Assembly (NCBI GenBank): GCA_021788495.1
Contig: JAJYKQ010000044.1
Span: 1 to 8,671, forward strand
Direction: 5' to 3'
Length of the DNA: 8,671 nt
From: a bacterium
GTDB lineage: Bacteria > SZUA-79 > Acidulodesulfobacterales > Acidulodesulfobacteraceae
Positions 1 through 5,896 of the stretch are shown here, one piece after another; position 1 is the stretch's first letter, and every line of letters begins with the position of its first letter. The notes under the pieces are model-generated. The model was not told where the DNA came from. It saw only the letters and a program-made list of their open reading frames with translations, and made no database searches. The position numbers were made by a program, and so were the translations under genes.

Positions 1-85
1 ATGCGGCCGAAATTAAAAAAATAGATAAAGCTGCTCCAAAAAACAAAAAAAATTTTATCGATATTTCCATCCGGCGCTCATACAT
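1..85 (-). CDS. N-terminal fragment of a membrane-anchored or secreted protein (runs off left edge)
   Basis: Reading leftward from an ATG at 85-83 gives 28 open codons before the window ends. The peptide starts MYERRMEISIKFFLFFG and continues AALSIFLISAA. A short positive N-region (two Arg, then Lys) is followed by about 17 hydrophobic residues, which is the pattern of a signal peptide or a single N-terminal membrane anchor. The start is supported by AGGAG at 95-91, five bases before the ATG, and by a good divergent promoter at 152-125. An internal ATG at 70-68 is possible but lacks such a ribosome site. No family can be named from 28 residues. The gene is divergent from usp and shares its 212-bp upstream spacer. 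Fairly sure it is a real gene start; product unknown. Confidence 0.7.
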   Translation of the reverse strand, partial: MYERRMEISIKFFLFFGAALSIFLISAA

Positions 86-124
86 AATAACTCCTGATTT
101 ATATTTTATTTTTATCATATCTTT

Positions 125-152
125 ATTATACATTATTGGCGTTAAAAATCAA
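125..152 (-). promoter_or_regulatory. Sigma70-type promoter for the left-edge gene
   Basis: On the minus strand TTGATT (152-147) is followed after 16 bases by a perfect TATAAT (130-125). Transcription would start near 118, leaving a leader of about 33 bases with AGGAG five bases before the ATG at 85. Both hexamers and the downstream ribosome site are seen directly; promoter activity is inferred. Confidence 0.6.
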
Positions 153-213
153 TTTTTATATTTTTTTTGTATTTTTTTTATTTTTTTACATTTATACTTT
201 TTTATACTTTTTT
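153..213 (+). promoter_or_regulatory. Phased T-tracts upstream of the usp promoter (possible curved DNA or UP element)
   Basis: T-runs occur at 153-157, 161-168, 172-179, 181-187, 198-203 and 208-213, spaced by roughly one helical turn. The last part is a tandem 10-base repeat, TTTATACTTT at 191-200 and 201-210, ending directly at the -35 box. T/A-tracts phased at about 10 bp are known to bend DNA and to act as UP elements for the RNA polymerase alpha subunit. Function here is inferred, and the background is very AT-rich. Confidence 0.4.
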
Positions 214-214
214 C

Positions 215-242
215 TTGACTTTAGATTCAAATTAGATATATA
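215..242 (+). promoter_or_regulatory. Sigma70-type promoter for usp
   Basis: TTGACT (215-220) is followed after 16 bases by TATATA (237-242), or after 18 bases by TATAAA (239-244). The start would be near 249, giving a leader of about 49 bases. AAGGAG (285-290) lies seven bases before the ATG at 298, so this gene has a conventional leader and ribosome site. Confidence 0.6.
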
Positions 243-297
243 AATATTAAGATACAAAGCAAATCAAATCAAATTTCAAATAAAAAGGAGAGGTTAA

Positions 298-744
298 ATG
301 TTTAAAAAAATTTTATGCCCGGTCGATTTCAGCGACACTTCAATGGATGCCGCAAATAACGCAATAGATTTTGCTTCGGAAGTTAAAGCAGAAATAACTT
401 TTATTCACGTCATAGATATTCAAACCCTGCAAAATATTGCGGATCTTTCCGGCGGCGGAATAAACGACTTGGATCTTTTAGTCGAAGAAGAAAAACCGAT
501 ATTAAACAAACTGAAAGAAGAAGCTGAAAAAAGAGGAATAAAAGTAAATACTATTTTAACGCACGGCGAACCTGTCAATATAATTTTAAACGAAATAAAA
601 GAAGGCGGATTCGACGTCATAGTTATGGGAACGCACGGCAAAAAAGGACTTACAAGATTAGTGCTTGGTTCGATAGCGGAAAGCGTAGTCAGGCAATCGA
701 AAATTCCAGTGCTTTTATACCACTGCACCGAATCTAAATGCTGA
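298..744 (+). CDS. Universal stress protein, UspA family, single domain
   Basis: A 148-residue cytoplasmic protein, the normal length for one Usp domain. It opens with the typical beta-strand FKKILCPVDFS, where Asp10 would contact adenine in ATP-binding members. The C-terminal half has the ATP-binding signature G-2x-G-9x-G-S intact (Gly111, Gly114, Gly124, Ser125), followed by a closing strand IPVLLY. It should therefore be an ATP-binding rather than ATP-free Usp. These proteins aid survival under starvation, oxidative or energy stress, but the partner is not predictable. The start is set by AAGGAG seven bases upstream. The tail HCTESKC adds two cysteines four residues apart, which is not a general family feature. 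It is transcribed alone and converges on a redox selenoprotein gene, a loose stress-related pairing. Family assignment is secure; physiological role is not. Confidence 0.93.
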   Translation: MFKKILCPVDFSDTSMDAANNAIDFASEVKAEITFIHVIDIQTLQNIADLSGGGINDLDLLVEEEKPILNKLKEEAEKRGIKVNTILTHGEPVNIILNEIKEGGFDVIVMGTHGKKGLTRLVLGSIAESVVRQSKIPVLLYHCTESKC

Positions 745-780
745 AGATTAAATGCTTTTCTAAATTATTTTATAATATTG

Positions 781-827
781 AAATAAAAAATGGAGGGTGT
801 AAACAAAAAAGTTTTACTGCCCTCCAT
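781..827 (-). terminator. Rho-independent terminator of the selenoprotein gene, possibly bidirectional
   Basis: ATGGAGGG (790-797) pairs with CCCTCCAT (820-827), and GTAAA (799-803) pairs with TTTAC (813-817) across a small internal loop. Read on the minus strand, the hairpin is followed at once by TTTTTTATTT (790-781), a good U-tract. On the plus strand it is followed only by ATATATTTATAT, so it may also slow transcription coming from usp. It lies between the two converging genes. Confidence 0.75.
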
Positions 828-912
828 ATATTTATATGCGCATTTAAAACTTCGCGCAGTTGAGATTTATTATATCTCTCCGCAGCAATCCGAAATGCTG
901 GCTCATTGCGCC

Positions 913-1569
913 TTATTGTTGATTATTCGCATATCCTTCCATAACTTTGCCCAAAAAAACCGATTCAGGAACTGCGCCTACTACTTCTGCAGATTCGTTC
1001 ATAACCGTTTTAGGAACGCTGAAAACTTCATATTTATCGGAAAGATTAGGAAATTCCTGAATTTCTATTATATCGGACGTAATGTTTTCGTTTGCTATAG
1101 CAAAACTGTGTGCAAGAACCGCCGCCGGCGGACAATGAGGTCAGGTAGGAGTTACGAATACCTGTATATTGTAAGGTTTTACTATTTCTTTTAATTTTTC
1201 AATCGTTTTTTCGGATAATCCCGTTTCCTTAGTAGAAACGTTAATTATTCCGTTAACTAAGGTCATAAATTCATGGCCTGCCGGCATTCCGTAAAATCTT
1301 ACTCCGTAATCTTTGTCGCCTTCTATTACGGTCGCAGGAGTTCTTTTTATGCCGTAAAGTTTAACTTTGTCGGCATCTTTGTCAAAGTCGTATTCTTCAA
1401 AACTTATTTTATCGCTTAAACCGGCAACCTCTGTAAGTATGTCCTTTACTTCATTGCAATAAAGGCAAGCATCTTCGGCTTTAAAAAAAATTAACTTAAC
1501 GTTATTTTTTAATTTTTCGTTAAAATCTTTTTTCAGAAATCCCGAATCCTGTTCGCTTAATAGAGGCAT
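913..1569 (-). CDS. Selenocysteine-containing protein disulfide oxidoreductase (glutaredoxin-like, two thioredoxin folds), TGA recoded
   Basis: The 218-residue product is read through a TGA at 1143-1141 (residue 143) to the TAA at 915-913. It matches the PDO family (archaeal-type glutaredoxin-like protein) from end to end, at about that family's usual length. The N-terminal thioredoxin fold has CLYC (Cys35, Cys38), the RTPAT cis-Pro78 loop and the family signature GMPAGHEF at 94-101. The C-terminal fold begins QVFVTPT, then TGA, then PHCPPA, where relatives have VFVTPTCPYC. It continues through AHSFAIAN to the cis-Pro loop SVPKT (Pro186). The TGA thus replaces the first, nucleophilic Cys of the catalytic CPxC, and downstream homology is unbroken. 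A GC-rich stem-loop follows the TGA. AAGGAG precedes the ATG with good spacing. PDOs reduce, oxidise or isomerise disulfides in the cytoplasm, and Sec should raise reactivity. The alternative is a pseudogene with one nonsense mutation; the exact Cys-to-TGA position argues strongly against it. Sec machinery genes (selA-D) are not in this window. Confidence 0.92.
1119..1143 (-). promoter_or_regulatory. Candidate bacterial SECIS element just after the recoded UGA
   Basis: Counting on the minus strand, UGA is at 1143-1141. CCGCC (1131-1127) pairs with GGCGG (1123-1119) around a GGC loop (1126-1124). Bacterial SECIS elements are coding-region hairpins a short way after the UGA, with a small apical loop that has G near its 5' end and is bound by SelB. 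This one fits that description, though its loop lies at the near end of the usual distance. The 13 loop and stem bases are all G/C in an AT-rich gene, using CCG and GCG codons for Pro-Pro-Ala-Ala, which suggests selection on RNA structure. Exact pairing is inferred. Confidence 0.6.
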
Positions 1570-1616
1570 TTTTTCTCCTTATTATATTTTGTTTAATTTT
1601 AATTTATCATTTTATT

Positions 1617-1646
1617 ATTATACTATCTTTGATATTTATTTTGCAA
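1617..1646 (-). promoter_or_regulatory. Promoter of the selenoprotein gene
   Basis: On the minus strand TTGCAA (1646-1641) is followed after 18 bases by a perfect TATAAT (1622-1617). The start would be near 1610, giving a leader of about 40 bases with AAGGAG before the ATG at 1569. The -35 box is imperfect. Confidence 0.5.
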
Positions 1647-1668
1647 ATATATGTTTTACAAATATATA

Positions 1669-1696
1669 TTGATTTTTTTTTGGAATATGATATAAA
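1669..1696 (+). promoter_or_regulatory. Promoter of the phospholipase C-like gene, placing the transcript start at the ATG
   Basis: TTGATT (1669-1674), a 16-base spacer and TATAAA (1691-1696), with an upstream TG at 1688-1689 that makes an extended -10. The ATG begins at 1703, seven bases after the -10, so the mRNA would be leaderless or nearly so. No Shine-Dalgarno sequence is present, and an in-frame TGA at 1688-1690 excludes an upstream start. Confidence 0.5.
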
Positions 1697-1702
1697 TATA
1701 CA

Positions 1703-2410
1703 ATGCAGCCAAAATTACATAATTATTGCATAGACAAGACATTCGAACTTCTTTATAACGATTCTAAATTCGACGTTATAGAAGCGCTGCTCGACAATAG
1801 CATATCAGAAATCAAACAGGATGAAAGAATTAAGCTGATGCATCACGGCTCATACATTATAGACAGGCTTGCTATAAAAAAATTAAGGGTTCACTGGTTC
1901 GGAGGGCATTACCTTTATCCGCACTCGCATGCTGGATATATCAGGGGTTTTTCCGATGCAGGGACAAAATGCGTTCAGCTTTTTAATATAGCGCTTAAGG
2001 ACTGGGAAAAAGGAAGATTCAAGAAATCTTTTATAAATCTCGGCGGAGCTATTCATCTCGTACAGGATTTATGCATACCTTTTCATACTACAAATCTTGC
2101 GCTAAAAAAACATGTTCTCTTTGAAAGATGGATGTCTTTGCACTATTTGGAAACAGATTTAAAAACGGAACATGGTATATATAAATTTAAATCGCTAAAG
2201 GGGCATTACAGGGACGGACATCCTTTCGGATGGGTGGACTATAACGCCCACAATTCCTCTCTTTATTTGCCTGAATTGCTTTATGCAAAAACAAAGATGG
2301 AATATTTTAACGCAATGAACAGAATATTGCCGGAGGCTGTAAAAACTTCGGCAGGTTTTCTCGAACTTTTTGCAAATAAAGCGGTTAAACTGCAAAACTC
2401 TAAACGATAA
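1703..2410 (+). CDS. Zinc-dependent phospholipase C / P1 nuclease-fold protein, no signal peptide
   Basis: A 235-residue protein matching the zinc-dependent phospholipase C fold in order. It has an N-terminal His6 helix (HNYCIDKTFELL), GSYIID with Asp54, HYLYP with His69 (HFYDP in Bacillus PC-PLC), and the core LGGAIHLVQDLCIPFHT (His118, Asp122, His128). HVLFE (His137, Glu141) and a final helix SAGFLELFANKA follow. Nearly all ligands of the trinuclear zinc site are therefore present. Secreted PLCs also use Trp1 of the mature protein, exposed after propeptide removal. Here there is no signal peptide and no matching Trp, and an in-frame stop 12 bases upstream blocks a longer N-terminus. The protein is probably cytoplasmic with a rebuilt third metal site. 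Substrate is unknown; phosphodiester or phospholipid hydrolysis is the family activity. It is first in a pair with the CobD-like gene, 56 bases downstream. Family call is firm, function is open. Confidence 0.8.
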   Translation: MQPKLHNYCIDKTFELLYNDSKFDVIEALLDNSISEIKQDERIKLMHHGSYIIDRLAIKKLRVHWFGGHYLYPHSHAGYIRGFSDAGTKCVQLFNIALKDWEKGRFKKSFINLGGAIHLVQDLCIPFHTTNLALKKHVLFERWMSLHYLETDLKTEHGIYKFKSLKGHYRDGHPFGWVDYNAHNSSLYLPELLYAKTKMEYFNAMNRILPEAVKTSAGFLELFANKAVKLQNSKR

Positions 2411-2431
2411 CCGCTCGATAAAAAGCTAATA

Positions 2432-2460
2432 TTGCAAACAGATAAAGATAATAAAATAAT
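2432..2460 (+). promoter_or_regulatory. Possible internal promoter for the cobD-like gene
   Basis: TTGCAA (2432-2437), a 17-base spacer and AATAAT (2455-2460, five of six matches to TATAAT) end six bases before the GTG start at 2467. That would give a leaderless transcript. The spacer is very AT-rich, so chance matches are likely, and co-transcription with the upstream gene is equally possible. Confidence 0.25.
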
Positions 2461-2466
2461 TAATCC

Positions 2467-3678
2467 GTGTTTAAAAAAACCGAGACAGATTTTTGTTCTA
2501 TAGCCGATAGTTATCAGGTTTATGCAGAAAACGATGAAATCCACGGCGGAAATATACTGCAATACGGATATAAAAGCGGAATTATAGATTTTTCGGCAAA
2601 CATAAATCCCATCGGATTAAGCCCTAAAGCATCCGAAATTTTAAAAGATTTTAAAAAATTAAAATTTTTTACGGAAAATTATCCGCAGAACTATCCTGAA
2701 CTTTTTATTAACGCTTTATCATTTTATCACGGTATAGAAAAACGTTTTATATTTGCTGGAGCAGGAGCTTCGGAACTTATATTCGGCATTACCGCTAAAT
2801 TGAATCCCAAAAACGCCGTTATAATAGAACCTTCATTTTGCGAATACGAAAGAGCTGCACTTTCAAAAATTCCGCAATCTAAAATATTTCATATAAATAC
2901 TTATTTATCGGAAAATTTTGAATTAAAAGAAAAAAGCATGGCTAGGCTGTTTGAACGGTTAAACGAAAACATAGGCGAAAACGATGCCGTATTTATAGCA
3001 AGCCCTTCAAATCCTGCAGGAAAGATAACCCCGATTCAAACCATAATAAAAATACTTAAAAAACTGAAGGAAAAAAAAGCTTTTTTAATATTAGACGAAT
3101 CCTTTATGGATTTTTGCGAGGATTTTTCTGCAAAACATCTGATTGCAGGAACAAGTTTGGACGATAAAGAATCAAGCGGGACGGGAAAATTCGATAACTT
3201 AATAATAGTAAGGTCTATGACGAAATTTTTTTCTATGCCTGGACAAAGGCTCGGATACGCACTTGCAAATCCGTCGCTGATTTATAAACTTTGGGAATCG
3301 TCTGTTCCTTGGAAAATAACGTCTTTATCAGAACAGATAGCTTTTTTATCTATTAGCGATGAAAATTATATTTTAAAGTCGCTGAAATTATTAAAAGAAT
3401 TAAAAACAGATTTAGAAAATAAATTAAAAAAAATTAACTTTTTAAAAATAATATCTGGTGCGGCAAACTTTTTCTTGATAAAAATAACGGACGACGGCTT
3501 AAATGCGGAAGACGTAAAATATCATCTGCTTAAATGCGGTATATTAATAAGGCATTGCGGCAATTATAGAGGACTGAACGACAAATATTTCAGGATAGCC
3601 GTAAGAAAAAAAACGGAAAACGATTATTTAATAAGGCAGTTAAGAAAGATGGAATCGTCATTACGCAAACTGCGATAA
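2467..3678 (+). CDS. cobD: L-threonine-O-3-phosphate decarboxylase-like PLP enzyme (CobD family, HisC relative)
   Basis: A 403-residue fold-type I aminotransferase-like protein. It carries the N-terminal signature HGGNI (26-30) and DFSANINPIGLS (41-52) typical of CobD. It also has AGAGASELIF (97-106), SPSNPAGK (179-186, Asn182), the PLP-pyridine aspartate in LILDESF (Asp210), and the Schiff-base lysine in RSMTKFFSMPGQRLGY (Lys253, with Arg261 for phosphate). The substrate-carboxylate arginine is Arg380 in FRIAVR. IRHCGNYRGL (361-370) also reads more like CobD than HisC. CobD decarboxylates threonine phosphate to (R)-1-amino-2-propanol phosphate for the cobalamin lower-ligand arm. The GTG is the only start: an in-frame TAA lies directly upstream and no ATG, GTG or TTG follows before HGGN. 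There is no clear ribosome site. No other cobalamin gene is in the window, so histidinol-phosphate aminotransferase remains the alternative. Confidence 0.8.
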   Translation: MFKKTETDFCSIADSYQVYAENDEIHGGNILQYGYKSGIIDFSANINPIGLSPKASEILKDFKKLKFFTENYPQNYPELFINALSFYHGIEKRFIFAGAGASELIFGITAKLNPKNAVIIEPSFCEYERAALSKIPQSKIFHINTYLSENFELKEKSMARLFERLNENIGENDAVFIASPSNPAGKITPIQTIIKILKKLKEKKAFLILDESFMDFCEDFSAKHLIAGTSLDDKESSGTGKFDNLIIVRSMTKFFSMPGQRLGYALANPSLIYKLWESSVPWKITSLSEQIAFLSISDENYILKSLKLLKELKTDLENKLKKINFLKIISGAANFFLIKITDDGLNAEDVKYHLLKCGILIRHCGNYRGLNDKYFRIAVRKKTENDYLIRQLRKMESSLRKLR

Positions 3679-3682
3679 TATC

Positions 3683-3713
3683 TTACGAATTGAAGTAATC
3701 GTAAATTTTTTTT
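3683..3713 (+). terminator. Terminator of the plus-strand pair, embedded in the end of uvrC
   Basis: TTACGA (3683-3688) pairs with TCGTAA (3699-3704), followed by A and eight T (3706-3713). This has the form of a rho-independent terminator for the cobD-like gene, whose stop is only four bases before the hairpin. The same bases encode the last codons of uvrC on the other strand. The stem is short and AT-rich, so strength is uncertain. A second weak hairpin overlaps the cobD stop (ATTACGCA against TGCGATAAT, 3659-3679). Confidence 0.5.
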
Positions 3714-5827
3714 GCCGTTGCCTTATTTACGCCGTCAACCTCAGCTAATTCGGCTATTGAAGATTTTTTTATATTTTCCACGCTTACTAGTTTTTTTATT
3801 AAATTGCCATAAATTTTTTTCCCTACTCCGCCTATATTGAATAAGTCGGAAGAAACAAGCGATTTAGACTTAATATTGGAAAAATAAGAAACCGCAAACC
3901 TGTGCGCTTCGTCTCTTAAGCGCATAAGCATGAAAATCTGCTCTTTGTTTTTCCCGAAATTCAATTCATTTTTTCTGTTAGGCAGATAAATTTTATCGAT
4001 AGCTGTTTTCTTGAACGGATCTATTTTTTTAATTATATTTCTTTTTATATAAATGTCTTCTCTTGCGCTCATTATATTATCGTTATTATTTTCCTGTTTT
4101 TTATCATCGGAGCCGTCTAACGTATCACGTTTATTATCAATTTTATACGAATCTTTAGATTTTGCGATAGCTATAAGAGCAGGCATATTTTTTATATCTA
4201 CCTTTTCTTCTTCCATAAACTCTTTAGCCGTTTTAACCAAAACGTTAAGCTGCCCTTTGCCGCCGTCAACCATGATAACGTCCGGCAAAGGGTCTTTACC
4301 AGACGCGGCTCCTTTAAAACGCCTGTATAACGCCTCATGCATCATAGCATAGTCGTCGGGCGTATTTTTATTATGTATCCTGTAACGCCTGTATAACGAA
4401 GTATCTTTTTCTCCATTCCTTAAAACTGCCTTGGAAGCAACGGCATAAGTGCCGGAAATATTAGATATATCGAAACATTCTATAATTTCGGGAATTTTAT
4501 TTAAGCGCAAAATATCTTTTAGCAATAACAGTTTTTTAGAATTATCTTTATTTTTATCGTTATCGTTATTGCCGCTACAATGCCCTTTATTTATATATTC
4601 ATAATTAACTTCTCCGATGGATTGAGCTTTTTCTTTCTTTTCATAAGCAAACTCGGAGGCGGCATCACAGGTTTCCGAATCTGCTCCGTTTTTTTCAAAA
4701 AAATTCTTTTTTGCGTTTTCGGAAGCCATAGTAATAACCGTATCATATCTGCTTTTATTTCTTTTTTGATTTTTAGAGTCTATAATTTTAACTTTCCTGC
4801 CTGAATATTTATTTATATAAACTGAAAGGCTTTTTTTATTTTCTTCCTCTATTTTCACCGGAACAAATATCTCATCGGGAATATCGGCGTTAATTTCTAT
4901 ATTTTTTACGTAATATCTATCCAAAAAAGCAGAAAGCATTTCTGCGTCGTTAAGATAAGCATTTTTAAAAAAGAAATTTTTAGTGCCGGTAACTCTGCCG
5001 TTTCTTATAATAAGAAGCGTTATGCTTATTTTGTCGTTTTGCGAATAAAAACCGGCGGCGTCTATATCATTATCCTCATTAAATACCACAGCCTGTTTTT
5101 CGTTTATTTTAATTATAGCGTTTATTTTATCCCTTAATTTTATTGCAGCTTCGAAATTTAATTCTTTAACATACTTATCCATAGACAGTTTCATATCTTT
5201 TATTAACTGCCTGTTTTTGCCCTTTAACAGCAGCGTTATACCCTCTATGGATTTTTTATATGCGTTTATATCCGCAAACCCGCAGCACGGCCCTGAGCAC
5301 CTTTTAATTTGATAATAAAGGCATGGTTTTTTGTCGGCGGCGCAGGAATTAAACTTATTGTCGGTGCAAGTCCGCATTCTGAAAATCCTATTGACTATTT
5401 TTATGGTTTCGTTTACCGCAAAAGCGCTTGAATATGGACCGAAATAAAGCCCGTCGCCTTTTTTAAAACTTCTCGTTTTAATTATATACGGGAAGCCCGT
5501 TTTTGAATCCGCTATTTTTATGTAAGGATAGGATTTATCGTCTTTAAGGCTTATGTTGTATTTGGGCTTATATTGCTTTATGAGCGTATTTTCGAGTAAA
5601 AACGCTTCCAATTCGTTGCCGGAAATTATAGTTTCTATATCGTTTATTTTTGAAACTAAATGCTCCGTTTTTACGCCTGCATTTTTGCCGGAAAAATACT
5701 GGGAAACCCTTTTTTTTAAATTTTTTGCTTTTCCGACGTAAATTACCTCTCCGTTTATATTTTTCATAATATAAACGCCGGACGAACTTGAAATGTTTTT
5801 TATTTTGGCAAGCAAATCTTCGTTCAT
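3683..5827 (-). CDS. uvrC: UvrABC system protein C, excision nuclease subunit with two low-complexity inserts
   Basis: A 714-residue UvrC, about 100 residues longer than the roughly 560-610 usual for the family. The N-terminal GIY-YIG nuclease, which makes the 3' incision, has GVYI (17-20), IYVGKA (29-34), Arg40 and the metal ligand Glu79 in LLEN. A cysteine cluster (Cys154, Cys162, Cys169, Cys177, Cys181, Cys182) includes PCLYYQIKRCSGPC, the region tied to an iron-sulfur cluster in UvrC. The UVR helix pair that binds UvrB is at about 212-240 (VKELNFEAAIKLRD). The C-terminal RNase H-like nuclease, for the 5' incision, shows Asp453 (CFDISNISG), Asp521 (VDGGKGQL) and His642 (EAHRFA). The helix-hairpin-helix pair is at about 661-711. 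Extra Asn/Asp/Lys-rich segments sit at about 376-431 and 560-590, outside the catalytic motifs. The ATG has no good Shine-Dalgarno. It lies downstream of uvrB, 238 bases away. Confidence 0.97.
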   Translation of the reverse strand: MNEDLLAKIKNISSSSGVYIMKNINGEVIYVGKAKNLKKRVSQYFSGKNAGVKTEHLVSKINDIETIISGNELEAFLLENTLIKQYKPKYNISLKDDKSYPYIKIADSKTGFPYIIKTRSFKKGDGLYFGPYSSAFAVNETIKIVNRIFRMRTCTDNKFNSCAADKKPCLYYQIKRCSGPCCGFADINAYKKSIEGITLLLKGKNRQLIKDMKLSMDKYVKELNFEAAIKLRDKINAIIKINEKQAVVFNEDNDIDAAGFYSQNDKISITLLIIRNGRVTGTKNFFFKNAYLNDAEMLSAFLDRYYVKNIEINADIPDEIFVPVKIEEENKKSLSVYINKYSGRKVKIIDSKNQKRNKSRYDTVITMASENAKKNFFEKNGADSETCDAASEFAYEKKEKAQSIGEVNYEYINKGHCSGNNDNDKNKDNSKKLLLLKDILRLNKIPEIIECFDISNISGTYAVASKAVLRNGEKDTSLYRRYRIHNKNTPDDYAMMHEALYRRFKGAASGKDPLPDVIMVDGGKGQLNVLVKTAKEFMEEEKVDIKNMPALIAIAKSKDSYKIDNKRDTLDGSDDKKQENNNDNIMSAREDIYIKRNIIKKIDPFKKTAIDKIYLPNRKNELNFGKNKEQIFMLMRLRDEAHRFAVSYFSNIKSKSLVSSDLFNIGGVGKKIYGNLIKKLVSVENIKKSSIAELAEVDGVNKATAKKIYDYFNS

Positions 5828-5832
5828 AAATA

Positions 5833-5859
5833 TATATACCTAATCCTGAGAAAAGGCAA
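5833..5859 (-). promoter_or_regulatory. Possible uvrC promoter adjacent to the start codon
   Basis: On the minus strand TTGCCT (5859-5854) is followed by an alternating TA run. TATATA can be placed at 5838-5833 (15-base spacer) or at 5836-5831 (17-base spacer). Either puts the transcript start at or next to the ATG at 5827. The nearest AGG lies 11 bases upstream, too far for a good ribosome site. AT-rich chance matches are a real risk. Confidence 0.3.
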
Positions 5860-5896
5860 CAGATTAATTTTTAGCGAACCACCCAGGAACCACACC

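Noticed and set aside
742..786. Readthrough of the usp TGA stop (…SKC-TGA) as a C-terminal Cys-Sec pair
   Set aside because: The protein already has the full Usp length, the 14-codon extension resembles no known sequence, and no SECIS-like hairpin follows at the right distance. An ordinary stop is simpler.
1141..1143. TGA in the disulfide oxidoreductase as a simple nonsense mutation or natural end
   Set aside because: The stop coincides exactly with the nucleophilic Cys of CPxC, the following 75 codons retain family sequence to the end without frameshift, and the promoter, ribosome site and terminator flank the whole 219-codon unit.
790..1194. 134-codon open frame on the plus strand
   Set aside because: It lies antisense to the C-terminal domain of the selenoprotein, starts inside the terminator hairpin, has no ribosome site and an implausible Phe/Tyr/Arg-rich composition. 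It is open only because the true gene is on the other strand.
1688..1690. In-frame TGA upstream of the phospholipase-like ATG as another Sec codon
   Set aside because: It lies inside the extended -10 motif, with no protein-like sequence before it.
4053..4352. Open frames antisense to uvrC and uvrB (also near 4580-4804, 5553-5741, 6303-6645, 6852-7094)
   Set aside because: All are fully covered by well-recognised repair genes on the opposite strand, and none has a ribosome site or family resemblance.
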